A stretch of DNA of 38,426 nt from Candidatus Schneewindia gallinarum (GTDB lineage: Bacteria > Bacillota > Clostridia > Oscillospirales > Ruminococcaceae). The notes under the pieces were generated by a model. The model was not told the DNA's origin, ran no database searches, and saw only the letters and a program-made list of their open reading frames with translations. Of this stretch, positions 1 through 8,391 are shown in pieces (position 1 is the stretch's first letter; every line of letters starts with the position of its first letter). Both the position numbers and the translations under genes were made by a program. Location: positions 1 through 38,426 of the forward strand of contig CAJFUF010000020.1 of assembly GCA_904420175.1 (NCBI GenBank), read 5' to 3'.

Positions 1-620
1 AAGCCCGGCTTGTCGTACTGGGGCTCGTTGGCGGGGTCCTCCAGGTCCAATCCCTCATGGGACAGGTGCCACAGGTTCTTGTCCTTGGAGTAGTTGGTCT
101 CCCTTGTGATTTTCAGCGGGACCTGGTGCTTCTCAGCGTAGTCGATCTCCTCGTCCCGGCTTTTGATGTCCCACACCCGCCACGGGGCGATAATGGGCAT
201 GTTCGGGGCAAAAGCCTTAATCGTCAGCTCAAACCGGACCTGGTCATTGCCCTTGCCGGTGCAGCCGTGGCAGATGGCGTCCGCCCCCTCCGCCTTTGCA
301 ATCTCCACCAGCTTTTTGGCGATGACCGGCCGCGCAAACGAGGTGCCCAGCAGGTAATCCTGCTCGTACACTGCGCCCGCCTTCAGGGTGGGGAACACGT
401 AATCGTTGACAAACTCTTCCTTTAAATCGGCAATATACAGCTTGCTGGCGCCGGTTTTAATGGCCTTTTCCTCCAGCCCGTCCAGCTCGCTCTGCTGGCC
501 CACGTCGCCCGCAACGGCGATGACCTCGCAGTTGTCGTAATTCTCCTTTAACCACGGAATGATGATGGACGTATCCAGACCGCCCGAATATGCTAAAACG
601 ACCTTCTTAATTTTTCCCAT
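1..620 (-). CDS. argG: Argininosuccinate synthase, N-terminal part (cut by window start)
   Basis: The enzyme joins citrulline and aspartate with ATP to make argininosuccinate in cytosolic arginine synthesis. The reading frame opens at an ATG ending at 620 and is still open at position 1, so about 206 residues are visible and the C-terminal half lies outside. The N-terminus reads [18 protein letters not shown], and the SGGLDTS segment is the ATP-pyrophosphatase loop that defines the family. Further on, [15 protein letters not shown] and the APWRVWD segment match the citrulline and aspartate site regions. The upstream region carries a promoter and ArgR-type boxes, which supports arginine repression. 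A downstream argH, the usual partner, would lie outside the window. Identification is firm. Confidence 0.97.
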   Translation of the reverse strand, partial: MGKIKKVVLAYSGGLDTSIIIPWLKENYDNCEVIAVAGDVGQQSELDGLEEKAIKTGASKLYIADLKEEFVNDYVFPTLKAGAVYEQDYLLGTSFARPVIAKKLVEIAKAEGADAICHGCTGKGNDQVRFELTIKAFAPNMPIIAPWRVWDIKSRDEEIDYAEKHQVPLKITRETNYSKDKNLWHLSHEGLDLEDPANEPQYDKPG

Positions 621-658
621 TGTTGTCCGCTTCCTCTCAATCATTGATGATGGTTATA

Positions 659-686
659 ATTATACACCACAATTTCGATTTTGCAA
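659..686 (-). promoter_or_regulatory. Promoter of argG
   Basis: On the minus strand TTGCAA (686-681) is followed after 16 bases by a perfect TATAAT (664-659), about 40 bases before the argG start. The -35 is partial, 4 of 6. Confidence 0.7.
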
Positions 687-692
687 GGATTA

Positions 693-729
693 TTCGAATA
701 TTTATTCAAATTTTTCATTTTTATGCAAG
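693..729 (-). promoter_or_regulatory. Tandem ArgR (ARG) boxes upstream of argG
   Basis: Two 18-base imperfect palindromes lie just upstream of the argG -35. The proximal one (693-710) contains TGAATAAATATTC on the minus strand, nearly identical to the ARG-box core TGAATWWWWATTCA. The distal one (712-729) contains TGCATAAAAATGAA, a weaker match. Their centres are about 19 bases apart, close to two helical turns as expected for hexameric ArgR. A weaker half-like match lies near 735-748. Being upstream of the -35 they could repress or modulate argG. No argR gene is in the window. Confidence 0.75.
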
Positions 730-763
730 TTCAGATGAATATTTAACCGCTTTTTGGTTGTTT

Positions 764-1435
764 TTACAGCGGGGAGGGTTCCTTGCGGGCATACAGGGCC
801 TTAATGGGCACGTCCTCGGCGGAAAACATGCGCTCATGCTCCGTCTCGATGTTGTCCACCCCTGTTTCCGCATGTAAGTCCCGGGTGAGGAACGTGACGG
901 TAAAACCGCACTGCCGGAAGTAGCCGAGGCTGCTTTCAAACAGGTCCGCGTCGTCTGTTTTAAAGCGGATTTCGCCCCCGTTCTTTAAAAACGCGCGGTA
1001 GTTCATCAGCTGCCGGGGGTGGGTCAGACGTTTTTTCCAGTGCTTCGGTTTGGGCCATGGGTTGCAGAAATTGATGTAGATGCGCTGCACCGCGTCCTGC
1101 TCCGAGAGGATGAGACCCACCCGCTCAATATCGTGGCTGCACAGAAGCAGGTTATCCACCGGGCGGTTTTCCCCCTCATACGCGGCCTCGATGGTCCTTC
1201 TGCCCACGCCGAGGATGTCGGTAATTTTGTCCACGCACAAAAGGTTTACATCCGGGTGGCGCAGGCTGTGCACGGCGGCAAAGCCGCATTTTCCGGCGCC
1301 CAGCTCCACATACAGCGGCTGTTCCGGCCGGGGAAACGCCTGCCGCCACACGCCGCGGTTGTGCTCCGGCTGCTCAATGTAATAGGGGCAGGTGCTCAGC
1401 TCCGGTACCGCCCACTTGTGTTTGCGCATGCGCAT
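764..1435 (-). CDS. trmB: tRNA (guanine-N7)-methyltransferase
   Basis: TrmB methylates N7 of G46 in the tRNA variable loop using S-adenosylmethionine. The 223-residue protein is a normal length. It has a Rossmann SAM motif VELGAGKCGF at residues 43-52. The family signature NPWPKPKHWKKRL is at 125-137, where the usual D/N-PWPK-K-x-H-x-K-R pattern binds substrate, and a TEHE segment near 199 is the C-terminal part of the tRNA site. The first ATG at 1435 is chosen because AAGGAG lies 11 bases upstream. A second ATG two codons in (1429) is a less well spaced alternative. The gene lies downstream of secA on the same strand, with a hairpin between them, so it may receive read-through from secA. Confidence 0.93.
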   Translation of the reverse strand: MRMRKHKWAVPELSTCPYYIEQPEHNRGVWRQAFPRPEQPLYVELGAGKCGFAAVHSLRHPDVNLLCVDKITDILGVGRRTIEAAYEGENRPVDNLLLCSHDIERVGLILSEQDAVQRIYINFCNPWPKPKHWKKRLTHPRQLMNYRAFLKNGGEIRFKTDDADLFESSLGYFRQCGFTVTFLTRDLHAETGVDNIETEHERMFSAEDVPIKALYARKEPSPL

Positions 1436-1464
1436 GAAAGGACACGCTCCTTCTATACAGAATG

Positions 1465-1494
1465 AAGGGAAAGACCCTGCCGGGCCTTTCCCTT
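1465..1494 (-). terminator. Hairpin between secA and trmB, possible weak terminator
   Basis: AAGGGAAAG (1465-1473) pairs with CTTTCCCTT (1486-1494), followed inward by an A/C mismatch, CCC/GGG and a 4-base loop. There is no good T-run in the secA direction, so termination would be partial at best. Confidence 0.4.
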
Positions 1495-1516
1495 AAATGG
1501 GCTGCGGCGCCGTCCG

Positions 1517-4237
1517 TCAGCGGCCGCAGCACTTTTTATACTTTAATCCGCTTCCGCAGGGGCACGGGTCGTTCCGGCCCACCTTGGCATGCGCCTTGAC
1601 CGGCTGCTTCTTCTCCTCCGACTGGGGCTCCACCGGTTTTGCCACCTGCTCGCGCTCCGGGGCCTTCTCCTTGTTTACCTTCACTGTCAGCACCATTTTG
1701 GCGGTATCCTCCTTAATGGCGTTGACCATCTGGTCGAACATCTCAAAGCCCTCCACCCGGTATTCCACCACCGGGTCGTGCTGGCCGTAGCTGCGCAGGT
1801 ACATGCCCTTGCGCAACTCGTCCATGGCGTCGATGTGGTCCATCCATTTCAGGTCCACGTTGCGCAGCAGTACCACACGCTCCACCTCGCGCATGATGGG
1901 CGGGGTCAGCTCCTCCTCCCGGCGGCGGTACAGCTCTGTGGCGCGCTGCTGCAGCAGATCCACAATCTCCTGCCTTGTCATGTCCTCCAGCTGCTGCGGG
2001 GTGTAGCGGAAGTCGTCCTCCGTGGTCAGCAGGCCCATGTAGTGCTCGCGAAGGCCCACAAGGTTCCAGTCCTCGTGCGCGTCCGTGTCGCTGACATAGG
2101 TGTAAACGGTGTTCTCCACGCTTTCCGCCAGCATCTGCTTCACATAGTCGCTGACATCTTCGCCGTCCAGCACCTTGTCGCGCTGGGAGTAGATGATTTC
2201 ACGCTGCTTGTTCATGACGTCGTCAAACTGCAGCACGTTTTTACGGATTTGGAAGTTGCGTCCCTCCACCTTGCGCTGGGCGTTTTCAATGATGCCGGAC
2301 AGCATCTTCGCCTCAATGGGCATATCCTCGTCCGCGCGCATGAAGTTCATCATGTTCTGCACCCGCTCGCCGCCGAACAGCCGCATCAGGTCATCTTCAA
2401 GGGACAGGAAGAACTGGCTGGCGCCCGGGTCCCCCTGACGGCCGGAACGGCCGCGCAGCTGGTTGTCAATCCGGCGGGACTCGTGCCGCTCGGTGCCGAG
2501 GATAAACAGGCCGCCCGCGGCAATGACCTTTTCCGCCTCCGCCTGGATGCTCACGTTATGCTTTTCCTTCAGTGCCTGGTAGGTTTTTCTGGCCTCCAGA
2601 ATTTTTTCGTCCGTCGTCTCCCCGAAGGAGGTGGCCTCCTCAATCAGCTCCTCCTCATAGCCCTGCTTGCGCATGTCCGCCTTGGCGAGGAAGTCCGCGT
2701 TGCCGCCGAGGATGATGTCGGTGCCGCGGCCCGCCATGTTGGTGGCGATGGTCACCGCGCCGTATTTACCGGCCTGCGCGACAATCTCCGCCTCCTTCTC
2801 GTGGAACTTGGCATTCAGCACCTCGTGCTTGACGCCGCGCTTTTTCAGCATCCGGCTGAACAGCTCGCTTTTATCAATGGTGACGGTGCCCACCAGCACC
2901 GGCTGGCCCTTTTCATGGCACTCCACAATTTTGTCGATGACGGCGTTGTACTTCGCCTGCTCCGTCTTATAGATGACGTCGGGGTAGTCCTGGCGGATCA
3001 TGGGCTTGTTCGTAGGGACCTCCACGATGTCAAGGGAGTAGATCTCCTGAAACTCGTCCTCCTCCGTCAGGGCCGTACCGGTCATACCGGACAGTTTCTG
3101 ATACATTCTGAAGTAGTTCTGGAACGTGATGGTGGCGAGGGTACGGCTCTCCCGTTCCACCCGGACGCCCTCCTTCGCCTCAATGGCCTGGTGCAGCCCC
3201 TCGTTATAGCGGCGGCCGATCATCAACCGGCCCGTGAACTCATCCACGATGACCACCTTGCCGTCCTTCACGATGTAGTCCACATCCCGCTGCATGACGC
3301 CGTGGGCCTTTACAGCCTGGTTGATGTGGTGCAGCAGGGTCATCTGCTCCGCCCCCATGAGATTGTCCACATGGAAGTATGCCTCGGCCTTTCTTGTGCC
3401 GCGGGGGGTCAGCGTGGCGGTTTTGGCCTTCTCGTCCACGATGTAGTCGCCGTCGATGTCGTCCTGCTCCTCTTTGGCGTCCACCTCTGCCACCTTAATC
3501 ATTTTCAGCGTTCTCGCAAACCGGTCCGCCTGCTTGTACAGGTCGGTGGACTTGTCGCCCTGCCCGGAGATAATCAGCGGGGTGCGCGCCTCGTCAATGA
3601 GGATGGAGTCCACCTCGTCCACGATGGCGAAGCTGTGCCCGCGCTGCACCTTATCCTTTTTATAGATGACCATGTTGTCCCGCAGGTAGTCGAAGCCCAG
3701 CTCATTATTCGTACCGTAGGTGATGTCGCAGGCATACTGCTGCTTGCGCTGCTGCGGGTCAAGCCCGGCCACCACAAGGCCCACCGACAGGCCCAGGAAG
3801 CGGTACAGCTTGCCCATCCATTCGCTGTCGCGGCGGGCCAGGTAGTCGTTGACGGTGACGATGTGGACGCCTTTGCCCGCAAGGGCGTTCAGGTAGGCGG
3901 GCAGCGTGGCCACCAGCGTTTTACCCTCGCCCGTTTTCATCTCGGCAATGCGCCCCTCGTGCAGGACGATGCCGCCGATGACCTGGACGGGGAAGTGCTT
4001 CATGCCGAGGATGCGCCACGACGCCTCCCGGCAGACGGCAAATGCCTCCGGCAGCAGGTCGTCCAGCGTTTCCCCTTTTTGCAGGCGCTCCTTAAATTTG
4101 GGGGTCATCTCCTGCAGCTGTTGATCCGTATACTTTTCAAAGGTGGGTTCCAGTTCCAGCACCTTGTCCGCGATAGGCTTAATTTTTTTCAGTTCCCGTT
4201 CGGAATAGGTTCCGAACAGTTTGCGAAACAGGCTCAT
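1517..4237 (-). CDS. secA: Preprotein translocase ATPase SecA
   Basis: SecA is the cytosolic and membrane-associated motor that pushes unfolded preproteins through SecYEG. The 906-residue product has all expected parts. These are Walker A (MKTGEGKT, about residues 100-107), Walker B DEVD at 207-210 followed by [10 protein letters not shown], helicase motifs such as [10 protein letters not shown], and the C-terminal zinc-binding tail with CPCGSG at 892-897 and CC at 903-904. The start at 4237 (MSLFRKLFG) is chosen because GGAGGG sits 6-8 bases before it and it matches the conserved N-terminus. An in-frame extension to 4312 exists but overlaps the promoter. The zinc tail usually contacts lipid or SecB-like partners. 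The only secA copy seen here is complete. Confidence 0.98.
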   Translation of the reverse strand: MSLFRKLFGTYSERELKKIKPIADKVLELEPTFEKYTDQQLQEMTPKFKERLQKGETLDDLLPEAFAVCREASWRILGMKHFPVQVIGGIVLHEGRIAEMKTGEGKTLVATLPAYLNALAGKGVHIVTVNDYLARRDSEWMGKLYRFLGLSVGLVVAGLDPQQRKQQYACDITYGTNNELGFDYLRDNMVIYKKDKVQRGHSFAIVDEVDSILIDEARTPLIISGQGDKSTDLYKQADRFARTLKMIKVAEVDAKEEQDDIDGDYIVDEKAKTATLTPRGTRKAEAYFHVDNLMGAEQMTLLHHINQAVKAHGVMQRDVDYIVKDGKVVIVDEFTGRLMIGRRYNEGLHQAIEAKEGVRVERESRTLATITFQNYFRMYQKLSGMTGTALTEEDEFQEIYSLDIVEVPTNKPMIRQDYPDVIYKTEQAKYNAVIDKIVECHEKGQPVLVGTVTIDKSELFSRMLKKRGVKHEVLNAKFHEKEAEIVAQAGKYGAVTIATNMAGRGTDIILGGNADFLAKADMRKQGYEEELIEEATSFGETTDEKILEARKTYQALKEKHNVSIQAEAEKVIAAGGLFILGTERHESRRIDNQLRGRSGRQGDPGASQFFLSLEDDLMRLFGGERVQNMMNFMRADEDMPIEAKMLSGIIENAQRKVEGRNFQIRKNVLQFDDVMNKQREIIYSQRDKVLDGEDVSDYVKQMLAESVENTVYTYVSDTDAHEDWNLVGLREHYMGLLTTEDDFRYTPQQLEDMTRQEIVDLLQQRATELYRRREEELTPPIMREVERVVLLRNVDLKWMDHIDAMDELRKGMYLRSYGQHDPVVEYRVEGFEMFDQMVNAIKEDTAKMVLTVKVNKEKAPEREQVAKPVEPQSEEKKQPVKAHAKVGRNDPCPCGSGLKYKKCCGR

Positions 4238-4259
4238 TCTCTTCCCTCCAATACAATGC

Positions 4260-4283
4260 GTTGACACTTCTGTTGATACTTCT
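4260..4283 (-). repeat. Tandem 12-base direct repeat in the secA 5' leader
   Basis: On the plus strand GTTGACACTTCT (4260-4271) is immediately followed by GTTGATACTTCT (4272-4283), 11 of 12 bases identical. The pair lies between the secA promoter and its ribosome site, so it is transcribed in the leader. Confidence 0.75.
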
Positions 4284-4297
4284 TTTTTATCCTCCCT

Positions 4298-4326
4298 ATC
4301 ATACTGTAGCACATGCGTTTTGTCAA
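4298..4326 (-). promoter_or_regulatory. Promoter of secA
   Basis: A perfect TTGACA (4326-4321) and TATGAT (4303-4298) are separated by 17 bases on the minus strand. The implied start near 4291 gives a leader of about 54 bases. Confidence 0.85.
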
Positions 4327-4404
4327 ATCCGGGCGGAGTAAAAGGCCTGTGTTTTTTCCTGCGCGGGCGGCGGAGAAAAACTTGCCCTGCGCACGATTTT
4401 CCCC
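4327..4404. other. Intergenic spacer secA / nifU-like gene
   Basis: The gap between secA and the next gene is about 300 bases. Beyond the two promoters, the leader repeat and the leader hairpin listed separately, this central part shows only an imperfect inverted repeat, TGCGCGGGC against GCCCTGCGCA with a one-base bulge (about 4369-4395). I see no gene in it. Confidence 0.6.
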
Positions 4405-4433
4405 TTGCAGTTTGTGGATTTTCCCTTTATAAT
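4405..4433 (+). promoter_or_regulatory. Promoter of the scaffold/GGGtGRT operon
   Basis: A perfect TATAAT (4428-4433) is preceded after 17 bases by a weak -35, TTGCAG (4405-4410). Transcription would start near 4440, giving a leader of about 100 bases. Confidence 0.65.
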
Positions 4434-4450
4434 AAGGTACGGGTAGGCAT

Positions 4451-4471
4451 GGACAGGCCGCCTGCCTGTCC
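4451..4471 (+). promoter_or_regulatory. Leader hairpin before the scaffold/GGGtGRT operon
   Basis: GGACAGGC (4451-4458) and GCCTGTCC (4464-4471) form a perfect 8-bp stem with a 5-base loop, just after the predicted transcription start. It is followed by CCAAAAAGAC rather than a T-run, so it is not a normal terminator. It may stabilise or regulate the transcript. Confidence 0.5.
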
Positions 4472-4541
4472 CCAAAAAGACGATTTCTGGCCGCCACGGG
4501 CGGAGTCAGACAGAAAACGCAAATTGAAAGGAGTAACCGAA

Positions 4542-5234
4542 ATGAACGTTTCTCATGAGGTTGAGAGAATGTGTCCCCTGACCAAGGGACCCAAACACGG
4601 CCCTGCTCCCATCCCGGAAGAGGGAAGATGGGTCAAGGCGTACGAAGTAACAGACATCTCCGGTCTTTCCCACGGTGTGGGCTGGTGCGCACCCCAGCAG
4701 GGCGCCTGCAAGCTGACGCTGAACGTGAAGAACGGTATTATTGAGGAGGCGCTGGTGGAGACGCTGGGCTGCTCCGGCATGACCCACTCCGCTGCCATGG
4801 CGGGTGAAATCCTGCCCGGCAAGACCATTCTTGAGGCGCTGAACACCGACCTTGTGTGCGACGCCATCAACGTTGCAATGAGAGAAATTTTCAAACAGCT
4901 GGTTTACGGTAGAAGCCAGACCGCCTTCTCTGAGGACGGCCTGCCCATCGGCGCCAGCCTGGAGGATCTGGGCAAGGGCCTGAGAAGCCAGGTCGGCACC
5001 ATTTTCAGCACCGGCTTAAAGGGCGTGCGCTATCTGGAGCTGGCGGAGGGTTACATCCTTTCCGTTGCGGTGGACGATAACGGCGAGGCCATCGGCTACA
5101 AGTTCCTGCGTGTGGGCAAAATGCTGGAGGATATCCGCCACGGCGTGGATCCGAAGGAAGCCTACGAGAAGAACATCGGCACCTACGGTCGGTATGCGGA
5201 CGCTCCCAAATACATCGACCCCCGTGAAGAATAA
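4542..5234 (+). CDS. NifU/IscU-like iron-sulfur cluster scaffold protein
   Basis: This 230-residue protein resembles the IscU/NifU N-terminal scaffold fold. Residues 45-100 contain GVGWCAPQQGACKL, a strand-rich stretch, then LGCSGMTHSAAMAGEIL followed by PGKTILEAL. That parallels the IscU pattern of a cysteine loop, G-C-x-x-x-x-x-S, and GKT-leading helix. Candidate ligand cysteines are C49, C56, C77 and C106. About 100 C-terminal residues beyond the scaffold core are not part of classical IscU. The ATG at 4542 follows GAAAGGAG. It is 17 bases upstream of the GGGtGRT gene, with which this clostridial scaffold variant typically pairs, so the two are very likely co-transcribed. No IscS/SufS desulfurase or Suf genes are nearby. 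Its cluster-binding role is inferred, and its client is unknown. Confidence 0.8.
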   Translation: MNVSHEVERMCPLTKGPKHGPAPIPEEGRWVKAYEVTDISGLSHGVGWCAPQQGACKLTLNVKNGIIEEALVETLGCSGMTHSAAMAGEILPGKTILEALNTDLVCDAINVAMREIFKQLVYGRSQTAFSEDGLPIGASLEDLGKGLRSQVGTIFSTGLKGVRYLELAEGYILSVAVDDNGEAIGYKFLRVGKMLEDIRHGVDPKEAYEKNIGTYGRYADAPKYIDPREE

Positions 5235-5251
5235 GAGAGGAGGAACTGAAC

Positions 5252-6250
5252 ATGCCGCAATTTGAAGGTAAAGAGAGAAGAATGGCGAAAATCGACGCCT
5301 GCCTGAAAGAATATGGGTTCTCCACACTGGAGGAGGCCAGGGACCTGTGCCTCTCCAAGGGTATCGACGTGGAGGCCATCGTCAAGGGCGTGCAGCCCAT
5401 CGCGTTTGAAAACGCCGTGTGGGCCTACACCCTCGGCACTGCGGTTGCGCTGAAAAAGGGCGCGGCCTCCGCTCCTGACGCGGCGGAAGCCATCGGCATC
5501 GGCCTGCAGGCGTTCTGCATCCCCGGCTCCGTGGCGGAGCAGCGGAACGTGGGCCTCGGCCACGGCAACCTCGGCGCCATGCTGTTAAGAGATGAGACCA
5601 ACTGCTTCTGCTTCCTTGCAGGACATGAGTCTTTCGCTGCTGCGGAGGGCGCCATCGGTATCGCAAGAACCGCCAACAAGGCAAGGAAGAAACCCCTGCG
5701 GGTTATCTTAAACGGCCTTGGCAAGGACGCGGCCTACATCATCTCCCGTATCAACGGCTTCACCTATGTGGAGACGGACTTTGACTTCGCCACCGGCGAG
5801 CTGAAGGTTGTCCGTGAGGTTCCCTTCTCCGACGGAGAGCGCGCTGCGGTCAAGTGCTACGGCGCCAACGACGTGCTGGAGGGCGTGGCCATCATGAAGA
5901 AGGAGAAGGTGGACGTGTCCATTACCGGCAACTCCACCAACCCCACAAGGTTCCAGCACCTGGTTGCGGGCACCTACAAGAAGTGGAGCTATGAGAACGG
6001 CGTGAAGTACTTCTCCGTCGCTTCCGGCGGCGGCACCGGCCGTACCCTGCATCCCGACAACATGGCGGCGGGCCCGGCTTCCTACGGCCTGACCGACTCC
6101 ATGGGCCGTATGCACGGCGACGCGCAGTTTGCGGGTTCCTCCTCCGTTCCTGCCCACGTGGAAATGATGGGCCTTATCGGAATGGGCAACAACCCCATGG
6201 TCGGCGCGACGGTTGCCTGCGCTGTGGCCGCTTACGAGGCGAATAAGTAA
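5252..6250 (+). CDS. GGGtGRT family protein, function unknown
   Basis: The 332-residue protein contains the motif GGGTGRT at residues 259-265, the signature after which this family is named. Other conserved-looking glycine-rich stretches include NVGLGHGNLGAMLLR (about 99-113), HGDAQFAGSSSVPAH (about 288-302) and GMGNNPMVGAT (310-320). There is no signal peptide or transmembrane segment, so it should be cytosolic. Cysteines at 17, 33, 89, 118, 120, 202 and 323 could ligate metal, but no standard cluster motif is visible. GAGAGGAGGA precedes the ATG at 5252. The gene follows the NifU-like scaffold gene by 17 bases and is followed by a terminator, making a clean two-gene operon. To my knowledge the biochemical activity of the family is not established. 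A role tied to iron-sulfur chemistry is inference from the partner gene. Confidence 0.88.
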   Translation: MPQFEGKERRMAKIDACLKEYGFSTLEEARDLCLSKGIDVEAIVKGVQPIAFENAVWAYTLGTAVALKKGAASAPDAAEAIGIGLQAFCIPGSVAEQRNVGLGHGNLGAMLLRDETNCFCFLAGHESFAAAEGAIGIARTANKARKKPLRVILNGLGKDAAYIISRINGFTYVETDFDFATGELKVVREVPFSDGERAAVKCYGANDVLEGVAIMKKEKVDVSITGNSTNPTRFQHLVAGTYKKWSYENGVKYFSVASGGGTGRTLHPDNMAAGPASYGLTDSMGRMHGDAQFAGSSSVPAHVEMMGLIGMGNNPMVGATVACAVAAYEANK

Positions 6251-6274
6251 ACCTTTTTAACACCCAAGATATGT

Positions 6275-6310
6275 GAAGGGCGGCAAACATCATGTTTTGT
6301 CGCCCTTTTT
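6275..6310 (+). terminator. Terminator after the GGGtGRT gene
   Basis: An AAGGGCGGCAAA arm (from 6276) pairs with TTTTGTCGCCCTT (to 6307) with a G-T pair and a one-base bulge, followed by a T-run to 6310. Confidence 0.75.
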
Positions 6311-6431
6311 CTATAGAAACGGAAGGAATGATAGAATTGCCAGGCAGGCACGTCCCCGGTCCGGTGTGCCCTTCCCGTGTGCAGAGCCGTTCTTTTGTTC
6401 CGTCCAAAACCTGCTGAAAGGAGCCGTTACA

Positions 6432-7373
6432 ATGAGTGAGGAGAAAAGAAAGCTGATTATCGACACGGACACCGCTTCCGACGACGCGGTTGCCATTATC
6501 ATGGCCCTTCGGGAGCCCTCGGTGGAGGTACTGGCGCTGACGGTGGTCAACGGCAATATCCCCCTGAAGCTTGCAACGCGCAACTGCCTTATCGCCGTGG
6601 AGCAGGCGGGCACCTACACCCCGCCGGTCTATGTGGGCCACGACCGGCCCCTCATGCGGGAGGCAGTCACTGCGGAGGCGTGCCACGGACAGGACGGCCT
6701 TGGCGATGTGGGCTACCCCGATCCCAAGCTGACAACCGAGAAGGAGCACGCGGTGGACGCCATCATCCGGATTCTTGAGGAGAACCCTGCCGGCACCATC
6801 GAGCTTGTGACGCTGGGCCCGCTGACCAACATCGCAGCCGCCTTCATGCGTGCGCCCGAGACCATGAAAAAGCTAAAGCAGATTATCATCATGGGCGGGC
6901 AGCTGTACCAGCCCGGCAACTGGAGCGTCACCAGTGAATTCAACATTTTTGTGGATGCGGAGGCGTGCGACGTGGTCCTGCGCGGCGGGGTGCCGTTCCT
7001 CATCTCCCCGGTGGAGCTGTGCTACGGCGACTGCGGCTTTGACCCGCAGGAGCGCGCGGAGATTGCCGCCCTGTCCCCCACCGGCAAATTTGCCATTGAC
7101 TGCAACCGTGCAGTGGTGGAGTTTGTCAAAACCCGCTACGGCCGCAACAACCTGCAGCTGGCCGACCCCTCCGCCATGGGCGTGGCCTTGTGGCCCGACA
7201 TCCGCAAGGAAGTGACCGAGTGCTTCATCGCGGTGGAGCTGGGCGGCAAATACTGCTACGGCCAGATGATTTTCGACTATAAGAACCACCTGAAACTGCC
7301 TGCCAACGGCGCCGTCTGCCTTTCCATCGACGTGCCGCTGTATAAAAAACGTTTAAAGGAGATTTTGAAGTAA
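6432..7373 (+). CDS. Nucleoside hydrolase family protein (first of tandem pair)
   Basis: Nucleoside hydrolases cleave the N-glycosidic bond of ribonucleosides to give base and ribose, using a calcium ion. The 313-residue protein opens with IIDTDTASDDAVAI, giving the calcium and ribose Asp cluster D11, D13, D17, D18. It also has the LGPLTNIA segment (128-135) and SEFNIFVDAEA (168-178), both typical of the fold. At the C-terminal active-site position, where many members have His-Asp, it reads LADPSAMG (243-250): the metal Asp D245 is kept but the His is Ala. GAAAGGAG precedes the ATG at 6432. The TAA overlaps the next start by one base (TAATG), so the pair is translationally coupled. Family membership is firm, substrate is unknown. 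Confidence 0.9.
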   Translation: MSEEKRKLIIDTDTASDDAVAIIMALREPSVEVLALTVVNGNIPLKLATRNCLIAVEQAGTYTPPVYVGHDRPLMREAVTAEACHGQDGLGDVGYPDPKLTTEKEHAVDAIIRILEENPAGTIELVTLGPLTNIAAAFMRAPETMKKLKQIIIMGGQLYQPGNWSVTSEFNIFVDAEACDVVLRGGVPFLISPVELCYGDCGFDPQERAEIAALSPTGKFAIDCNRAVVEFVKTRYGRNNLQLADPSAMGVALWPDIRKEVTECFIAVELGGKYCYGQMIFDYKNHLKLPANGAVCLSIDVPLYKKRLKEILK

Positions 7374-8323
7374 TGGACAAGAAACGCAACATCATCATCG
7401 ACACGGACACCGCTTCCGACGACGCGGTTGCCATTATTATGGCCCTTCGCGACCCCTCCGTCAACGTGCTGGGCATCACCTGCGTGGCAGGCAACCTGTA
7501 CGTGGACCAGTGCGTGCGCAACGCGCTGATCTCCATTGACTATGCAGGCACCTACGCCCCGCCCGTTTACCGCGGCATGGAGAAGCCCATGATTCGGGAG
7601 AAAATGGTCACGGCCCACGCCACCCACGGGCAGGACGGCCTTGGCGATGTGGGCTACCCCGACCCGAAGGGCAAGCCCCAGCCGGAGCATGCGGTGGACG
7701 CCATGGCGCGCATGGTAACGGAGTACGAGGGGGACGACCTTGAAATTGTCACGCTGGGCCCGTTGTCCAACGTGGCCATGGCCATCCTCAAGGCGCCGGA
7801 GGCCTTTAAAAAGGTGAAGATGATCACCATGATGGGCTCTGCCGGCCTTGGCCCCGGCAACTGCACCCCTGTGGCGGAATTCAACATCTGGGCCGACGCG
7901 GAGGCTGCGCAGATTGTCATGCAGTCCGGCGTGCCCTTCACCGTCGTGGGCTGGGACGCCTGCCTCGGCAAGGCAATTTTAACGGTGGAGGAAATTGACG
8001 CGCTGATGGCGGACAACCCCAGCGAGCTTGTGAAGTTCTGCATCGAGTGCAACCGCTGCTTAAGGAACCTCAACGTCAAACGCTTCGGCTCTGCGCTTAT
8101 CGACTTTGCGGATCCGGTGGCCATGGCGGTCGCCATCCATCCGGAGTGCGTCGCCAAGATGATCGACGCCTACTGCTTCACCGAGTACAAGAGCGAGAGC
8201 ACCTATGGCCAGGTGGTTATCGACTACAACGGTGTGGCGGGCAAGCCCTTCAACGGCCGTGTGTGCACCGAGCTTGACGCGGATGAGTTCAAGCGTTACC
8301 TGTACAGCCTCATTAAGGGATAG
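7373..8323 (+). CDS. Nucleoside hydrolase family protein (second of tandem pair)
   Basis: This 316-residue paralogue follows the previous gene with a one-base stop/start overlap. It has IIIDTDTASDDAVAI with D10, D12, D16 and D17, GPLSNVA (129-135) and AEFNIWADAEA (168-178). At the C-terminal active-site position it reads DFADPVAM (244-251), again Ala-Asp in place of His-Asp, with D247 kept. Two stretches are nearly identical in DNA to the first copy (see findings), while much of the rest has diverged, suggesting duplication followed by specialisation or local gene conversion. The two proteins may act on different nucleosides or form mixed oligomers. A strong terminator follows. Substrate unknown. 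Confidence 0.9.
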   Translation: MDKKRNIIIDTDTASDDAVAIIMALRDPSVNVLGITCVAGNLYVDQCVRNALISIDYAGTYAPPVYRGMEKPMIREKMVTAHATHGQDGLGDVGYPDPKGKPQPEHAVDAMARMVTEYEGDDLEIVTLGPLSNVAMAILKAPEAFKKVKMITMMGSAGLGPGNCTPVAEFNIWADAEAAQIVMQSGVPFTVVGWDACLGKAILTVEEIDALMADNPSELVKFCIECNRCLRNLNVKRFGSALIDFADPVAMAVAIHPECVAKMIDAYCFTEYKSESTYGQVVIDYNGVAGKPFNGRVCTELDADEFKRYLYSLIKG

Positions 8324-8335
8324 CCTTTTGATTAT

Positions 8336-8372
8336 AAAAGGGAGGGAAGCTTCGCGCTTCCCTCCCTTTTTT
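8336..8372. terminator. Bidirectional terminator between convergent nucleoside hydrolase genes
   Basis: AAAAGGGAGGGAAGC (8336-8350) pairs perfectly with GCTTCCCTCCCTTTT (8356-8370) around a 5-base loop, with T-runs on both strands. It serves the plus-strand gene ending at 8323 and the minus-strand gene ending at 8392. Confidence 0.92.
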
Positions 8373-8391
8373 GCCGTTTTGCACGGCAGTC

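Noticed and set aside
1589-4264. An open frame of nearly 900 codons on the plus strand opposite secA
   Set aside because: It mirrors secA over its whole length, is rich in His, Val, Leu and Ala as expected for an antisense frame in GC-rich DNA, shows no domain, and has no ribosome site or promoter.
4238-4312. An N-terminal extension of SecA by 25 residues
   Set aside because: It overlaps the secA promoter and leader. The conserved SecA start at 4237 has a strong ribosome site.
6328-6417. A 29-codon upstream frame ending at the ribosome site of the first nucleoside hydrolase
   Set aside because: The purine-rich site is only one base from its ATG, which is too close. No repeated regulatory codon or known leader pattern is visible, so it was not called.
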